A DNA stretch of 31,460 nt from a virus. The stretch is taken from the IMG/VR virus record IMGVR_UViG_3300027325_000009, positions 1 through 31,460 of that record; one strand, given 5' to 3'. Positions 6,393-13,915 of this stretch are shown here, one piece after another; position 1 is the first letter of the stretch, and the number at the start of each line of letters is the position of its first letter. A program made the translations under genes and the position numbers. The notes below the pieces were generated by a model that was not told the DNA's origin, did not search any database, and saw only the letters and a list, made by a program, of their open reading frames with translations.

Positions 6393-6442
6393 GGATTCAT
6401 AACCCGGAGGTCGCGAGTTCAAGTCTCGCTCTCGCTACAGCA
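6393..6442. other. attP core: 3' part of a tRNA(CAU)
   Basis: From about 6393 the sequence is the 3' part of a tRNA: anticodon loop TTCATAA (anticodon CAU), 3' anticodon stem CCCGG, variable loop AGGTC, a perfect T-arm GCGAG-TTCAAGT-CTCGC, a 3' acceptor strand TCTCGCT and then ACA, without an encoded CCA. The bases before the loop (TTGGA) do not pair with CCCGG and there is no 5' half, so it is not a functional gene. This is the typical attP identity block that rebuilds the 3' end of a host tRNA on integration. The target is a CAU tRNA (Met initiator, Met elongator or Ile2); I cannot tell which. Confidence 0.8.
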
Positions 6443-6444
6443 AT

Positions 6445-6489
6445 AAAGTCAAGCAATACAAGGGTTTACAACCTTTAACGCTTGACTTT
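6445..6489. repeat. Large hairpin between the att core and the integrase
   Basis: A 10-bp perfect stem AAAGTCAAGC (6445-6454) / GCTTGACTTT (6480-6489) encloses an inner, slightly imperfect stem AAGGGTT / AACCTTT. On the plus strand it is followed by a T run. It may be the host tRNA terminator carried in the identity block, a terminator that shields the integrase from upstream transcription, or a structural part of attP. Confidence 0.55.
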
Positions 6490-6510
6490 TTTAAAACAAT
6501 TAAACAAAAA

Positions 6511-6530
6511 CGTACTACTAAACGTACTAC
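6511..6530. repeat. Right integrase arm-type site
   Basis: This 20-mer is identical to the copy at 6313-6332 and lies 9 bases upstream of the integrase GTG. Bound integrase would therefore sit on its own translation start or promoter region, allowing autoregulation. Confidence 0.7.
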
Positions 6531-6538
6531 CTAATAAG

Positions 6539-7759
6539 GTGAAAAAAACCTATTCTATAACATTTTATACCGGTGGCATCACCTGGGCTAAATGGTCAGA
6601 AAGTCCAAAAATTGAACGCGATAAAGCCTTAAAAAAAGACTGGTATATTCGATGGGCCTATCGCAACCCCGTCACCGGACTACTAGAAAAACAACCACAT
6701 ATTAAATCAGGCGTCAACAGACTAAAAACTGCAGGTGAGCGAATTGAATTCATGCGAACCTATAAAAAAGCGATGATCGAAACCTTTAACGAAGGAATAA
6801 ATCCATTTCAAAAAACTACGCCAGTAAACAAGTCAACCGAATTCGTGCCAGCTATAACAGCGCTAAATGACGCCCTAGAAAGCAAAAAAAATACCGTTGG
6901 CGCTCAATCTTTTCGCGATTACCGTACCGAAATAAAACGGTTCATCGATTACCTACAAACCAAAAACTTAGCCGCTGCAGATATCAAAACCATCAACCGT
7001 AGAATTGTAACCAACTACCTTTCAATAGTTTTAAAAAGAACATCAGCGCGAACCCGCAACAATACCAGGTCAGCATTGAGCGCAATATTTTCAGATCTCA
7101 AAGACACCTTTATAATTGATCGTAATTTTATAGATACCGACATTAAAAAACTAGCTACTAAATCAAAAACCGATAGACGCTTTACAATGAACCAAATGAA
7201 AGAGATTTCAAAACATTTACAAGAAACTAACCCACACCTATTATTGTATATCAAAATCGTTGCATATAACTTTTTGCGACCCATAGAGGTAAACCGATTA
7301 AAAGTGTCAGATATTGATCTCAAAGCGCGTGAAATGTATTTCAACCAAAAAACCAAATCAGGTAAAACAAAGTACATTCCAAATATTTATTTTAATGAAC
7401 TCAAAAAATTAACCGAAAGCGGAAAACCTAACGACTACCTTTTTACCCCACAGCGAAAACCCGCACAATGGAAAAGAAACGATAAGGGCCGTCGTGAATT
7501 TTTCACCCGCGAATTTTTGAAAATTAAAAAAGAATTAGGGTTGGGTAGCGAGTACGGGCTGTACTCATTTCGTCACAATTTCATAACAGGCACCTATATA
7601 GTACTTCGAAAAAATCAAGGTATGGGTAAAATTGAGGCGGTTGAATATTTAATGCGCATCACAGGCCATGAAAGTAAAGAAGGAATTCAAAAATATATTC
7701 ACGCGAACGATGCCGACCGCCCTGACGATTGGTCAAAACTACTTTCTTTTAAGTTATAA
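6539..7759 (+). CDS. int: Tyrosine integrase
   Basis: 406 residues from GTG at 6539 (VKKTYSITFYTGGITW); an upstream TTG at 6482 would place the arm-type repeat inside the coding region and is less likely. The protein has an N-terminal arm-binding region, a SAM-like core-binding domain (about 115-205) and a catalytic domain. Numbered from the GTG, catalytic residues are Arg247 (LRPIEVNRL), Lys at about 273-276 (TKSGKTK), Arg345 (YSFRHNF, where the usual first His is replaced by Tyr, as in many Bacteroidota integrases), His377 (TGHES) and Tyr386 (KYIHAND). It would recombine attP with the 3' end of a host tRNA. It converges on the lysis genes, overlapping the last one by six bases. Confidence 0.93.
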   Translation: MKKTYSITFYTGGITWAKWSESPKIERDKALKKDWYIRWAYRNPVTGLLEKQPHIKSGVNRLKTAGERIEFMRTYKKAMIETFNEGINPFQKTTPVNKSTEFVPAITALNDALESKKNTVGAQSFRDYRTEIKRFIDYLQTKNLAAADIKTINRRIVTNYLSIVLKRTSARTRNNTRSALSAIFSDLKDTFIIDRNFIDTDIKKLATKSKTDRRFTMNQMKEISKHLQETNPHLLLYIKIVAYNFLRPIEVNRLKVSDIDLKAREMYFNQKTKSGKTKYIPNIYFNELKKLTESGKPNDYLFTPQRKPAQWKRNDKGRREFFTREFLKIKKELGLGSEYGLYSFRHNFITGTYIVLRKNQGMGKIEAVEYLMRITGHESKEGIQKYIHANDADRPDDWSKLLSFKL

Positions 7760-8113
7760 TAATAAAATAACCACCATAATTGCAGCGCCAACCGGCAAGC
7801 CCTTAACCCATGCCCAAAACCGTTGGCGCTTTGATTTTTTTACCAAATCATCATACGCCGTTTTTACCTTCAATAATGCTATATCAAAATCCTTTGGCAT
7901 TTCAGCCAAGCGAACCCCTTGTGCGTCAATAATTAATTGCAATTCAACCAACTTACCCTGAACCTCTTTTAGGTTTTTTGCCGTTTTTTCAAAAGATAAT
8001 ACGTCTTTTGTGTATTCCGATCTATTTAAGATAATTGTAGCCTGAGCGCTTAATGCTGTCCAATTGCTTATCAGTAAAAAACTGATCAATGTGATTTTGA
8101 TAATGCTTTTCAT
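7754..8113 (-). CDS. Spanin-like protein with signal peptide and C-terminal TM
   Basis: 119 residues: an N-terminal signal peptide (MKSIIKITLISFLLIS, cleavage near ALSAQ), a coiled-coil-like middle (LSFEKTAKNLKEVQGKLVELQ) and a C-terminal TM helix (GLPVGAAIMVVILLL) preceded by a basic stretch (KKSKRQRFWAWVK). It starts inside the preceding gene in another frame (overlap 8022-8113), a layout like Rz/Rz1. Topology and position after the endolysin suggest a spanin or other lysis accessory. There is no lipobox, so it is not a classical o-spanin. Confidence 0.6.
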   Translation of the reverse strand: MKSIIKITLISFLLISNWTALSAQATIILNRSEYTKDVLSFEKTAKNLKEVQGKLVELQLIIDAQGVRLAEMPKDFDIALLKVKTAYDDLVKKSKRQRFWAWVKGLPVGAAIMVVILLL

Positions 8114-8333
8114 TTTTTTTTATATTTGTGTTGTGCAGTCTCAGTTTTTCGTTGCTTTTTTCAATCAGCGTTTGTAGCATTTCGTCTTTAACAGCATTGA
8201 CCGTTTGTATACTATCAATAGTTTTTTCAAAGTCACGCGAACTATTGAACTTACGACCTCCAAAATAACCAACACAAACCCCTATAAGCAATATAATTGC
8301 TGCGGCTGCAATTAATTTTGTATTTGTGTTCAT
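8022..8333 (-). CDS. Rz-like i-spanin candidate
   Basis: 103 residues with one N-terminal TM helix (KLIAAAAIILLIGVCVGYFGG) and a charged helical periplasmic part (about 35-100), the architecture of Rz-type inner-membrane spanins. Its ATG overlaps the endolysin stop as ATGA, and its last 92 bases overlap the next gene. No sequence family is recognised; the assignment rests on topology and gene order. Confidence 0.6.
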   Translation of the reverse strand: MNTNTKLIAAAAIILLIGVCVGYFGGRKFNSSRDFEKTIDSIQTVNAVKDEMLQTLIEKSNEKLRLHNTNIKKNEKHYQNHIDQFFTDKQLDSIKRSGYNYLK

Positions 8334-8737
8334 AGCGTTCGGTATTGATACAATCTTGATTTAGCATAACCCGATATTTTTACTTGATTCGATTGATTAC
8401 CGCCAAGGGTATAAATCACTCCGTTACGCTCAGCTATATAAAACCCAACATGACCTCGCCAATCGTTTGGGTTACCCCGATGGAATACAACCACATCACC
8501 TAGTTGCGGACTATAAGCACGATTACCCCAATGCACCCAACTTTTCGCAGCAAGGTTTTTTGTGTAAGGGTTACCAGCTTCACGCTGACACCAATTCATA
8601 AAAGCAGAACACCAGGCATACGAATCGTCAAGATCAAAACCGAACGACTTAAAGAAGCGGTCAACATCAGGGTTTGATAAAGAACCCGAAGTTTCTTGCA
8701 GGCCATACAATTCTAATGCAATTTCGTACGCTTTCAT
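8330..8737 (-). CDS. Endolysin (TIGR02594/CHAP-like cysteine peptidase)
   Basis: 135 residues matching the TIGR02594 type of NlpC/CHAP-like peptidoglycan hydrolases. The catalytic Cys is at 43 in YAWCSAFMNWC, the His at 96 in RGHVGFYI, and the C-terminal GGNQSNQV block positions the third polar residue. The N-terminus (ALELYGLQETSG) is typical of the family. It lacks a signal peptide, so it needs a holin or other membrane opening; holin-like genes lie upstream. It is ATGA-coupled to the i-spanin candidate and overlaps the nuclease gene by four bases. Confidence 0.88.
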   Translation of the reverse strand: MKAYEIALELYGLQETSGSLSNPDVDRFFKSFGFDLDDSYAWCSAFMNWCQREAGNPYTKNLAAKSWVHWGNRAYSPQLGDVVVFHRGNPNDWRGHVGFYIAERNGVIYTLGGNQSNQVKISGYAKSRLYQYRTL

Positions 8738-9249
8738 AAGTTATCAAATTTGAAGGTGCCAATAGTTTCTCCGGCACAAGTGTTTAACCTTTTAGTAAAT
8801 GTTTTTGGTATTGTAAGCCGGCCGACTATTGTATCGCTATACTCTACCATTATTTCAATATTAATACAGCCATACACTAAAGCTATGCGCTTTTCGTAAA
8901 ATTCTAAATACTTCCATGCTTGACGATTTAACGAAGGTTTCATCGGAACAACATTAGCTAGAGAATATGTATCGTAATAAGCTGAGTCACTAAACGAAAA
9001 TGTATCTGCTGGTGCGAGGTGTCCGCGATCAAAACCAGTATTAGTATAGTCAGATGTTCGAAACCCATTAAACACTCGGAAAGCTCTTGATTTTAAACTT
9101 CTGTCTTTTTCAATCATTGCAGTTGTAAGGTAGTACTCGACTTTATGAGTACCTACGCTATCATATACCGCATCAAAATATTCAAAGCGCTCAATTTGTT
9201 CTTGTGAAAAAGAATTGAAGCAAACCAGCAAAATCAGTAGTATTTTCAT
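8734..9249 (-). CDS. Secreted DNA/RNA non-specific endonuclease
   Basis: 171 residues with a Sec signal peptide (MKILLILLVCFNSFSQ) and a beta-beta-alpha-metal nuclease domain. The DRGH motif is at 74-77 (catalytic His77), followed by LANVVPMKPSLNRQAWKYLE with metal-binding Asn108 and Glu116. Family members (Serratia/NucA type) cut DNA and RNA without sequence preference. The signal peptide means it acts in the periplasm or outside, not on cytoplasmic DNA. It lies in the lysis cassette and is ATGA-coupled to its upstream neighbour. It could degrade released host DNA, reduce viscosity or biofilm DNA, or salvage nucleotides. Confidence 0.88.
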   Translation of the reverse strand: MKILLILLVCFNSFSQEQIERFEYFDAVYDSVGTHKVEYYLTTAMIEKDRSLKSRAFRVFNGFRTSDYTNTGFDRGHLAPADTFSFSDSAYYDTYSLANVVPMKPSLNRQAWKYLEFYEKRIALVYGCINIEIMVEYSDTIVGRLTIPKTFTKRLNTCAGETIGTFKFDNL

Positions 9250-9794
9250 TTTTGGGTTTTAAATATCCAAGTAATACCCATCCAAACCACAAAGGGAATA
9301 GTTGCGAACACTTCACCTAGCGCAATTGAATACCAATGGAAAACAAACGCCCCTAGAAAACCTAAAACACCAAGTATCGAACCGATAACAGCATAAGTCT
9401 TGCCTTTTTTTGTTTCAGCATACGTTATAATCATAGCATAACCCGATGCAATCGCTAACCCTGTAAAGACTAAATGTAAAGTTTCAACTGTCCATAACGG
9501 ACTATTCACACCAAAGCAAATTACACCGCCAAAAAGCATACTGGTTAATCTTAAAATATGCTCTAGTCGCACGTTTTTACCAATATCAAAAATCATACGG
9601 GTTTTATCAGGGTGGTTGTACGATGCAATCATAAAAACAGTTGCGATACAAAACAAAGTCATGTATAAAAAAGGGTCATAATTTGACAAGTGATTTTGTG
9701 ACCAGCTTTCGTTCCAATTAAAAACCGCCATTACTACTCCCAAGAATAAAGCTAATGGGGTTAAAATAGCTGCGTATAACTTTGCTCCTTTCAT
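9246..9794 (-). CDS. Six-TM membrane protein
   Basis: 182 residues with about six hydrophobic segments (AAILTPLALFLGVVMAVF, FLYMTLFCIATVFMIAS, ILRLTSMLFGGVICFG, LHLVFTGLAIASGYAMIIT, VIGSILGVLGFLGAFVF, VFATIPFVVWMGITWIF). No named family is recognised; the layout is vaguely like DUF998-type proteins. It is coupled at both ends by ATGA overlaps. Six TM is too many for a typical holin. Confidence 0.75.
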   Translation of the reverse strand: MKGAKLYAAILTPLALFLGVVMAVFNWNESWSQNHLSNYDPFLYMTLFCIATVFMIASYNHPDKTRMIFDIGKNVRLEHILRLTSMLFGGVICFGVNSPLWTVETLHLVFTGLAIASGYAMIITYAETKKGKTYAVIGSILGVLGFLGAFVFHWYSIALGEVFATIPFVVWMGITWIFKTQK

Positions 9795-10594
9795 AACTCT
9801 AATCTTTTTTCACTAAAATAAACATCTATATCTGTGTAAATTTCTGCTCCGGGGTTGTGCTGCACATTAGGTTCAAACATTAGCCATTCACCTACTCCAT
9901 ATTTCTTACCTCCTTGCACATCCAGTAACGCACCCTCGTTAACATAACACGCTTCCCAACAAGGGTGTTCGTGCCAACCAAAGTATTGGTGTGGAAAAAT
10001 TATAGTTCTAAATTTTATTTTATCGCCTTTTAAATCTAAAGGGGAGTAAAACGCATCAACACCCTCAACCTTATACCATTTACCTACAGTTAAACCCTTT
10101 AAATCCTCCATAGATATAGACTGAATGCTCTCACTACTGCCAAAATCTTTAGATAGTTTTTGCTCTAATTCGTTGTGAATCGAAGCGAGTTTTTCCATTG
10201 CCCATTTTTCACTCTCATAAAGATTCTCTACTGCCTTGGTTTGTTTCATGTACTTTCTAAAAAAGAAGGTCATAACATTTAAAATCAGCAGCATCAACGC
10301 CAATAACTTGTATGGGTTAGTCCAAGTCGATAATATTCTATATCCATAGCCCGAAAACAGGCAGAAAACGAAAACAGCCGTAAAAAGAAGTAGGTACTTC
10401 TTTGTGTTTGAAGCAGGGTATTTTCTTGATACTCTATAGTTGTGCAATGCAACATCACCATACTGTATAACTATGCCAAAGCAAAATAAATTTACCATTG
10501 CAATAACAGGTAAATCATCCATTGCGCATTGCAGCATTGTCATATACTGGTCACTATTAGCGTTGGTATTCCACCAGTTAAAAAACTCTCTCAT
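9791..10594 (-). CDS. Membrane-anchored cupin-domain protein
   Basis: 267 residues. About three TM helices (roughly 28-46, 66-84, 95-112) are followed by a helical linker (about 115-165) and a C-terminal cupin-like barrel. The cupin metal-binding pattern is GWHEHP at 206-211 (His208, His210), Glu214 and His246 in NVQHNPG. Cupins of this form bind a metal and either catalyse oxidation or isomerisation or simply bind a small ligand or sugar. A TM-cupin fusion inside a phage lysis/membrane cassette is unusual. Topology would put the cupin on the cytoplasmic or periplasmic face depending on TM count. Function unknown. Confidence 0.75.
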   Translation of the reverse strand: MREFFNWWNTNANSDQYMTMLQCAMDDLPVIAMVNLFCFGIVIQYGDVALHNYRVSRKYPASNTKKYLLLFTAVFVFCLFSGYGYRILSTWTNPYKLLALMLLILNVMTFFFRKYMKQTKAVENLYESEKWAMEKLASIHNELEQKLSKDFGSSESIQSISMEDLKGLTVGKWYKVEGVDAFYSPLDLKGDKIKFRTIIFPHQYFGWHEHPCWEACYVNEGALLDVQGGKKYGVGEWLMFEPNVQHNPGAEIYTDIDVYFSEKRLEL

Positions 10595-10959
10595 AACTCC
10601 TTAAAAGGTTCAAAGTTTATATCTTTCTTTTTTAGTACGCTTTCTAAATAGATGTTGCGTCTACGATATTTAGTAAGTATTTGGTTCTGCTCTTCTAGTA
10701 GTTTTTTTAACTCCTCTTTATTACTTAGCACTTCTTTATAATCTTCAATCAGTTTTTTGACTTCGCCATCTTTTACCTCTTGAATTTCTTTTAGTAGGCT
10801 AATAGTGCTACTGTCAAGACCTAATTCGTTCTTCTTTTTTTCAAAGAAAAGTTTATAAATCGTGAATATGCCAGTAGCTAAAAAACCTAGATTTTTTACC
10901 CACTCTATTATGTCAATACTCAAAATATCTAACGCTAGTTTAGTGATTACAATTTTCAT
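10591..10959 (-). CDS. TM plus coiled-coil protein
   Basis: 122 residues: one TM helix at about 20-40 (IEWVKNLGFLATGIFTIYKLFF), then a long charged coiled coil (about 55-110, EVKKLIEDYKEVLSNKEELKKLLEEQ). Single-TM proteins with a coiled coil in this position may be spanins, holin partners or structural. It overlaps the upstream holin-like gene by 20 bases and the downstream gene by ATGA. Confidence 0.65.
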   Translation of the reverse strand: MKIVITKLALDILSIDIIEWVKNLGFLATGIFTIYKLFFEKKKNELGLDSSTISLLKEIQEVKDGEVKKLIEDYKEVLSNKEELKKLLEEQNQILTKYRRRNIYLESVLKKKDINFEPFKEL

Positions 10960-11338
10960 TATGTACGTGTCTTTGTTGCTCCATTCGTTCGGATGCTGGT
11001 TTTCTTATTTTATGTAAAAATATTTGCAACAAACCGCTTATTGCAATCATTACTATTACAAAATCTTGTGTATCAGGAATAGTCCAACCAAGTTTATTTT
11101 GCCCCCAATGAACTAAGGCATCACCGCCCCTTAAAATCAATAGCGACATGACAAAGCCTAACAATACATCAAAAAAGTTTTCGTTTATCCAATACTTAAA
11201 ACTGAAACTATTAAGAGTAACACCCCCAGCGACTAAGTAGTATATCTTTATTGCAAATATTCCTATGATAGTCCATACAATACCGCTGCCCCAAATATCT
11301 AAAGCGTGTTCTCCAAAAAATGTATTTACTTCTTCCAT
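10940..11338 (-). CDS. Holin-like three-TM protein
   Basis: 132 residues with about three TM segments (SGIVWTIIGIFAIKIYYLV, FDVLLGFVMSLLILRGG, FVIVMIAISGLLQIFL) and a short soluble tail rich in His (RHVHNENCNH) that could bind metal. Size, topology and location upstream of the endolysin make it the best holin candidate in the window, but no family is recognised. Confidence 0.6.
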   Translation of the reverse strand: MEEVNTFFGEHALDIWGSGIVWTIIGIFAIKIYYLVAGGVTLNSFSFKYWINENFFDVLLGFVMSLLILRGGDALVHWGQNKLGWTIPDTQDFVIVMIAISGLLQIFLHKIRKPASERMEQQRHVHNENCNH

Positions 11339-11340
11339 AT

Positions 11341-13008
11341 CTAAAATGTTGTTATGATATTATTTGCCCTTCGTCGGGCTTTTTGTTTTAGGATTAAAAT
11401 TGAATTAAGGTCTACACATGGCGCACAACTGCCACCGCAATCAATACCTGTTTCAGTTCCATTTTGAATACCGTCTGAACAAGTTGGTGCACCTACAATA
11501 AATTGATACCCTACATCTTTCCCGTTTGCTCCTGAACCTATCCAAGGGCTACCACTCTGTAGTATGTAATCATCTGAAATTACTGGTGTATTACTAGCCA
11601 GTAAAGGGTCTCCTGTTTGTGACCATCCTGTGTCAGTACCACTACCGTTTCTTAAATAATACTTAGAATCAGTTGACGTAAAATTCGTCTTTGTGCCATT
11701 TGGACCTAAATTAAATAACAAGTTCGTTGTTAGCTCTTTTATACCAATATTTTCAAAAGTGAAATCTGACCAGTCTGTTATTATAGTGCAAAATATTCTT
11801 GCTTCGTCAATAGTTATATTTTTAAAACTATTGCCAGATGAAGGGTGTGTATCACTACCTGTAACGCTAGGCGCGTAAGTGCCAGATATAAATTGATCTA
11901 CATTATTTACTACTATATTTTCAAAATGATTGTCATAACCACCTGCAAGTTCATCTGTATCGGGATTCGGTGTATACCCATCGTCATAGTCACCAAACAC
12001 AATCGCAATATTAATATCTGTCATTGTGATATTTTTAAACGTATTATCACTTGCACCATTTGTACAAAATATTCGGGTATGCCAATTTCCCCCGTCTGTT
12101 CCATAACCTGTCATCGTTATATTTTCCCAAGTATTGTTGGTAACGCCACCGAAATTTGCTTCTAATTGTGTACCAATTGCTACACAGTCTCTAAAAGTAT
12201 TATACTGCCCGTCTGACTTTACCATAAATCCATGACCTCCATGTACTAAGCTTGCTGTTCTGTGCATTGTTGTTCCTTCGACTAACCAACCTGTTGACCC
12301 ATTTGAAATGTTTACGTAATAATCTGTTGGGTTTTGGGCTTCATTTCCGTAACCGTAGCAATTTTTAATCACCCCATCAATACCTCCTTTTGTTACTAGC
12401 AATTCTGCTCCTGCATTTCGCATGACGCTATTTTCAAGCAAGAAGTTATCTCCGTGCGGTGTTATTGCAAAACCTGAATAAAGATCATCTGAAATTACTG
12501 TTGGTGTATTAGGCCCTAAATCACCCAATTCACCAACAAATACATTTTTTAAAGTAACATTGTCGCCTTGAGCTACTATACCTGATCTGTAGGTGTCAAC
12601 TTGTATGTTTTCAAGATGAACATAATCTCCATTTATATTAATAGCTGTACCGCTTGCTCTGCTTGAACCTCTAAGTAAAGGCATATTTGCGCTTGAAAAT
12701 GTGGAAGTGTGCGACATAGTAGGCGAATCGGTTGAAACAATATCATTTGGCGAGTTTAAATACCCTATAATTTTTATTGGATTTGAAACTGTGCCGTTGT
12801 TATTAAAAGCAAGACTAGAAGATATTTGCCCAGCTTTCATGTGAACGGTCATACCTGCTGTTGCATTTCCGTCCATTTCAGTATATGACCATTCATTGGA
12901 TTGGTCAAGACCACTATGACTACCTGATCCACTTGCTGAGGAATATCGGTCTTGGGAATTTGCTAGTTGTAAGAAAATTAAACAAAAAACAAGTGTTAAT
13001 TTTTTCAT
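11341..13008 (-). CDS. Secreted right-handed beta-helix protein (tailspike or depolymerase candidate)
   Basis: 555 residues. A Sec signal peptide (MKKLTLVFCLIFLQLANSQ) is followed by many parallel beta-helix coils with the repeating pattern 'NxFxNITI/VHLENI' (for example FKNITMTDINIAIVFGD, then HFENIVVNNVDQFI). This fold is shared by pectate lyases, alginate lyase-like enzymes and phage tailspikes. Near the C-terminus a Cys motif, DGIQNGTETGIDCGG-SCAPC, common in flavobacterial exported proteins, precedes a basic tail. No catalytic set can be assigned by eye. It sits at the end of the tail appendage genes, which suggests a polysaccharide-degrading or binding spike, but the signal peptide implies export from the cell. 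Confidence 0.8.
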   Translation of the reverse strand: MKKLTLVFCLIFLQLANSQDRYSSASGSGSHSGLDQSNEWSYTEMDGNATAGMTVHMKAGQISSSLAFNNNGTVSNPIKIIGYLNSPNDIVSTDSPTMSHTSTFSSANMPLLRGSSRASGTAININGDYVHLENIQVDTYRSGIVAQGDNVTLKNVFVGELGDLGPNTPTVISDDLYSGFAITPHGDNFLLENSVMRNAGAELLVTKGGIDGVIKNCYGYGNEAQNPTDYYVNISNGSTGWLVEGTTMHRTASLVHGGHGFMVKSDGQYNTFRDCVAIGTQLEANFGGVTNNTWENITMTGYGTDGGNWHTRIFCTNGASDNTFKNITMTDINIAIVFGDYDDGYTPNPDTDELAGGYDNHFENIVVNNVDQFISGTYAPSVTGSDTHPSSGNSFKNITIDEARIFCTIITDWSDFTFENIGIKELTTNLLFNLGPNGTKTNFTSTDSKYYLRNGSGTDTGWSQTGDPLLASNTPVISDDYILQSGSPWIGSGANGKDVGYQFIVGAPTCSDGIQNGTETGIDCGGSCAPCVDLNSILILKQKARRRANNIITTF

Positions 13009-13014
13009 TTTACT

Positions 13015-13905
13015 CTATTCTAAGGTTACAATTACACTATCAAAATCAACTTGAATGTCTGTCGGTACTAACAAGAATAGATTGTTACCGTTAACAGCCG
13101 CAAACGTTACCGAAACATCAAACGCACCATCTGCTGTTGCAATGTGTTTGGCTTGCTCACTACCTCCGTCTTGTTGTACTGCTATGTGTGTAAAGCCTGT
13201 ACCTACTATTCCTGATACATTACCCCTTAATCTTGCTGTTTGACCATTTGTTGGTAGAACACCTAAATCTAATTTCGCAACATCTGAGCCAGCCGTATTT
13301 ACCGAGACTGCTCTAAATTTGGTGGGGCTACCTGATACATTAGTAATCGTAACCGTTGTTTCATCCGTCCAAACATCATTGGTTGAGGATGGAAATGCTG
13401 CACTACCTGCGAAATCTCCAAATAAATTAGAGAATAAAGGATTACAAACACAATTAACATCTTTCACATCATTATCATCTTCGGTGACTGAGGCTTTTTC
13501 TAATCGTGGTAAATAGAAGCCCGAAACTCCTTGATCATCTGCATAGTTTTTAAGACCACTAAATCGAACGTCTTCTGTTATATTCACTTTTACAGAATCA
13601 GTAACACCTTCCATTGCTTGAATAATTACCGGCAAACCTGTTGGCATATTAGAAGGTAAATCAACATCGTAATCACCTAAAACTCTAACCCATGTTTTAA
13701 CTGTTGATGAAAAAACTAAATTTTGATTGTTTTGTGTAATATCTAAATATGTGTAGCCTTGACTTGTGCTTGAACTGCTAGAACCACCACCGCTAAGAAT
13801 ACCAATTTTATTCAAATCTTTATCTACGTAATAACCTATAATACTATCTTGTGAGTATGATAGAAAAGATGTTATTAATGCGATTGCTAAAATTATTTTT
13901 TTCAT
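13015..13905 (-). CDS. Tail appendage protein with signal peptide
   Basis: 296 residues. Signal peptide MKKIILAIALITSFLSYSQ, then a short beta domain, a Ser/Gly-rich hinge (GGGSSSSSTSQG) at about 39-50, a beta-rich middle with a Cys pair (VNCVCNP) and a C-terminal jelly-roll-like domain (TVTITNVSGSPTKFRAVSV to VDFDSVIVTLE) that may bind carbohydrate. No exact family is recognised. It is the fourth of five consecutive genes with this type of leader, following the fibre gene at 13916. Confidence 0.7.
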   Translation of the reverse strand: MKKIILAIALITSFLSYSQDSIIGYYVDKDLNKIGILSGGGSSSSSTSQGYTYLDITQNNQNLVFSSTVKTWVRVLGDYDVDLPSNMPTGLPVIIQAMEGVTDSVKVNITEDVRFSGLKNYADDQGVSGFYLPRLEKASVTEDDNDVKDVNCVCNPLFSNLFGDFAGSAAFPSSTNDVWTDETTVTITNVSGSPTKFRAVSVNTAGSDVAKLDLGVLPTNGQTARLRGNVSGIVGTGFTHIAVQQDGGSEQAKHIATADGAFDVSVTFAAVNGNNLFLLVPTDIQVDFDSVIVTLE

Positions 13906-13915
13906 TTTCTTGTGT

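Noticed and set aside
6390-6442. Functional tRNA-Met gene
   Set aside because: There is no 5' half, and the bases before the anticodon loop do not pair with the 3' anticodon stem.
6482-6538. TTG at 6482 as the integrase start
   Set aside because: The codons would run through the duplicated arm-type repeat. The GTG at 6539 gives the family's usual N-terminus.
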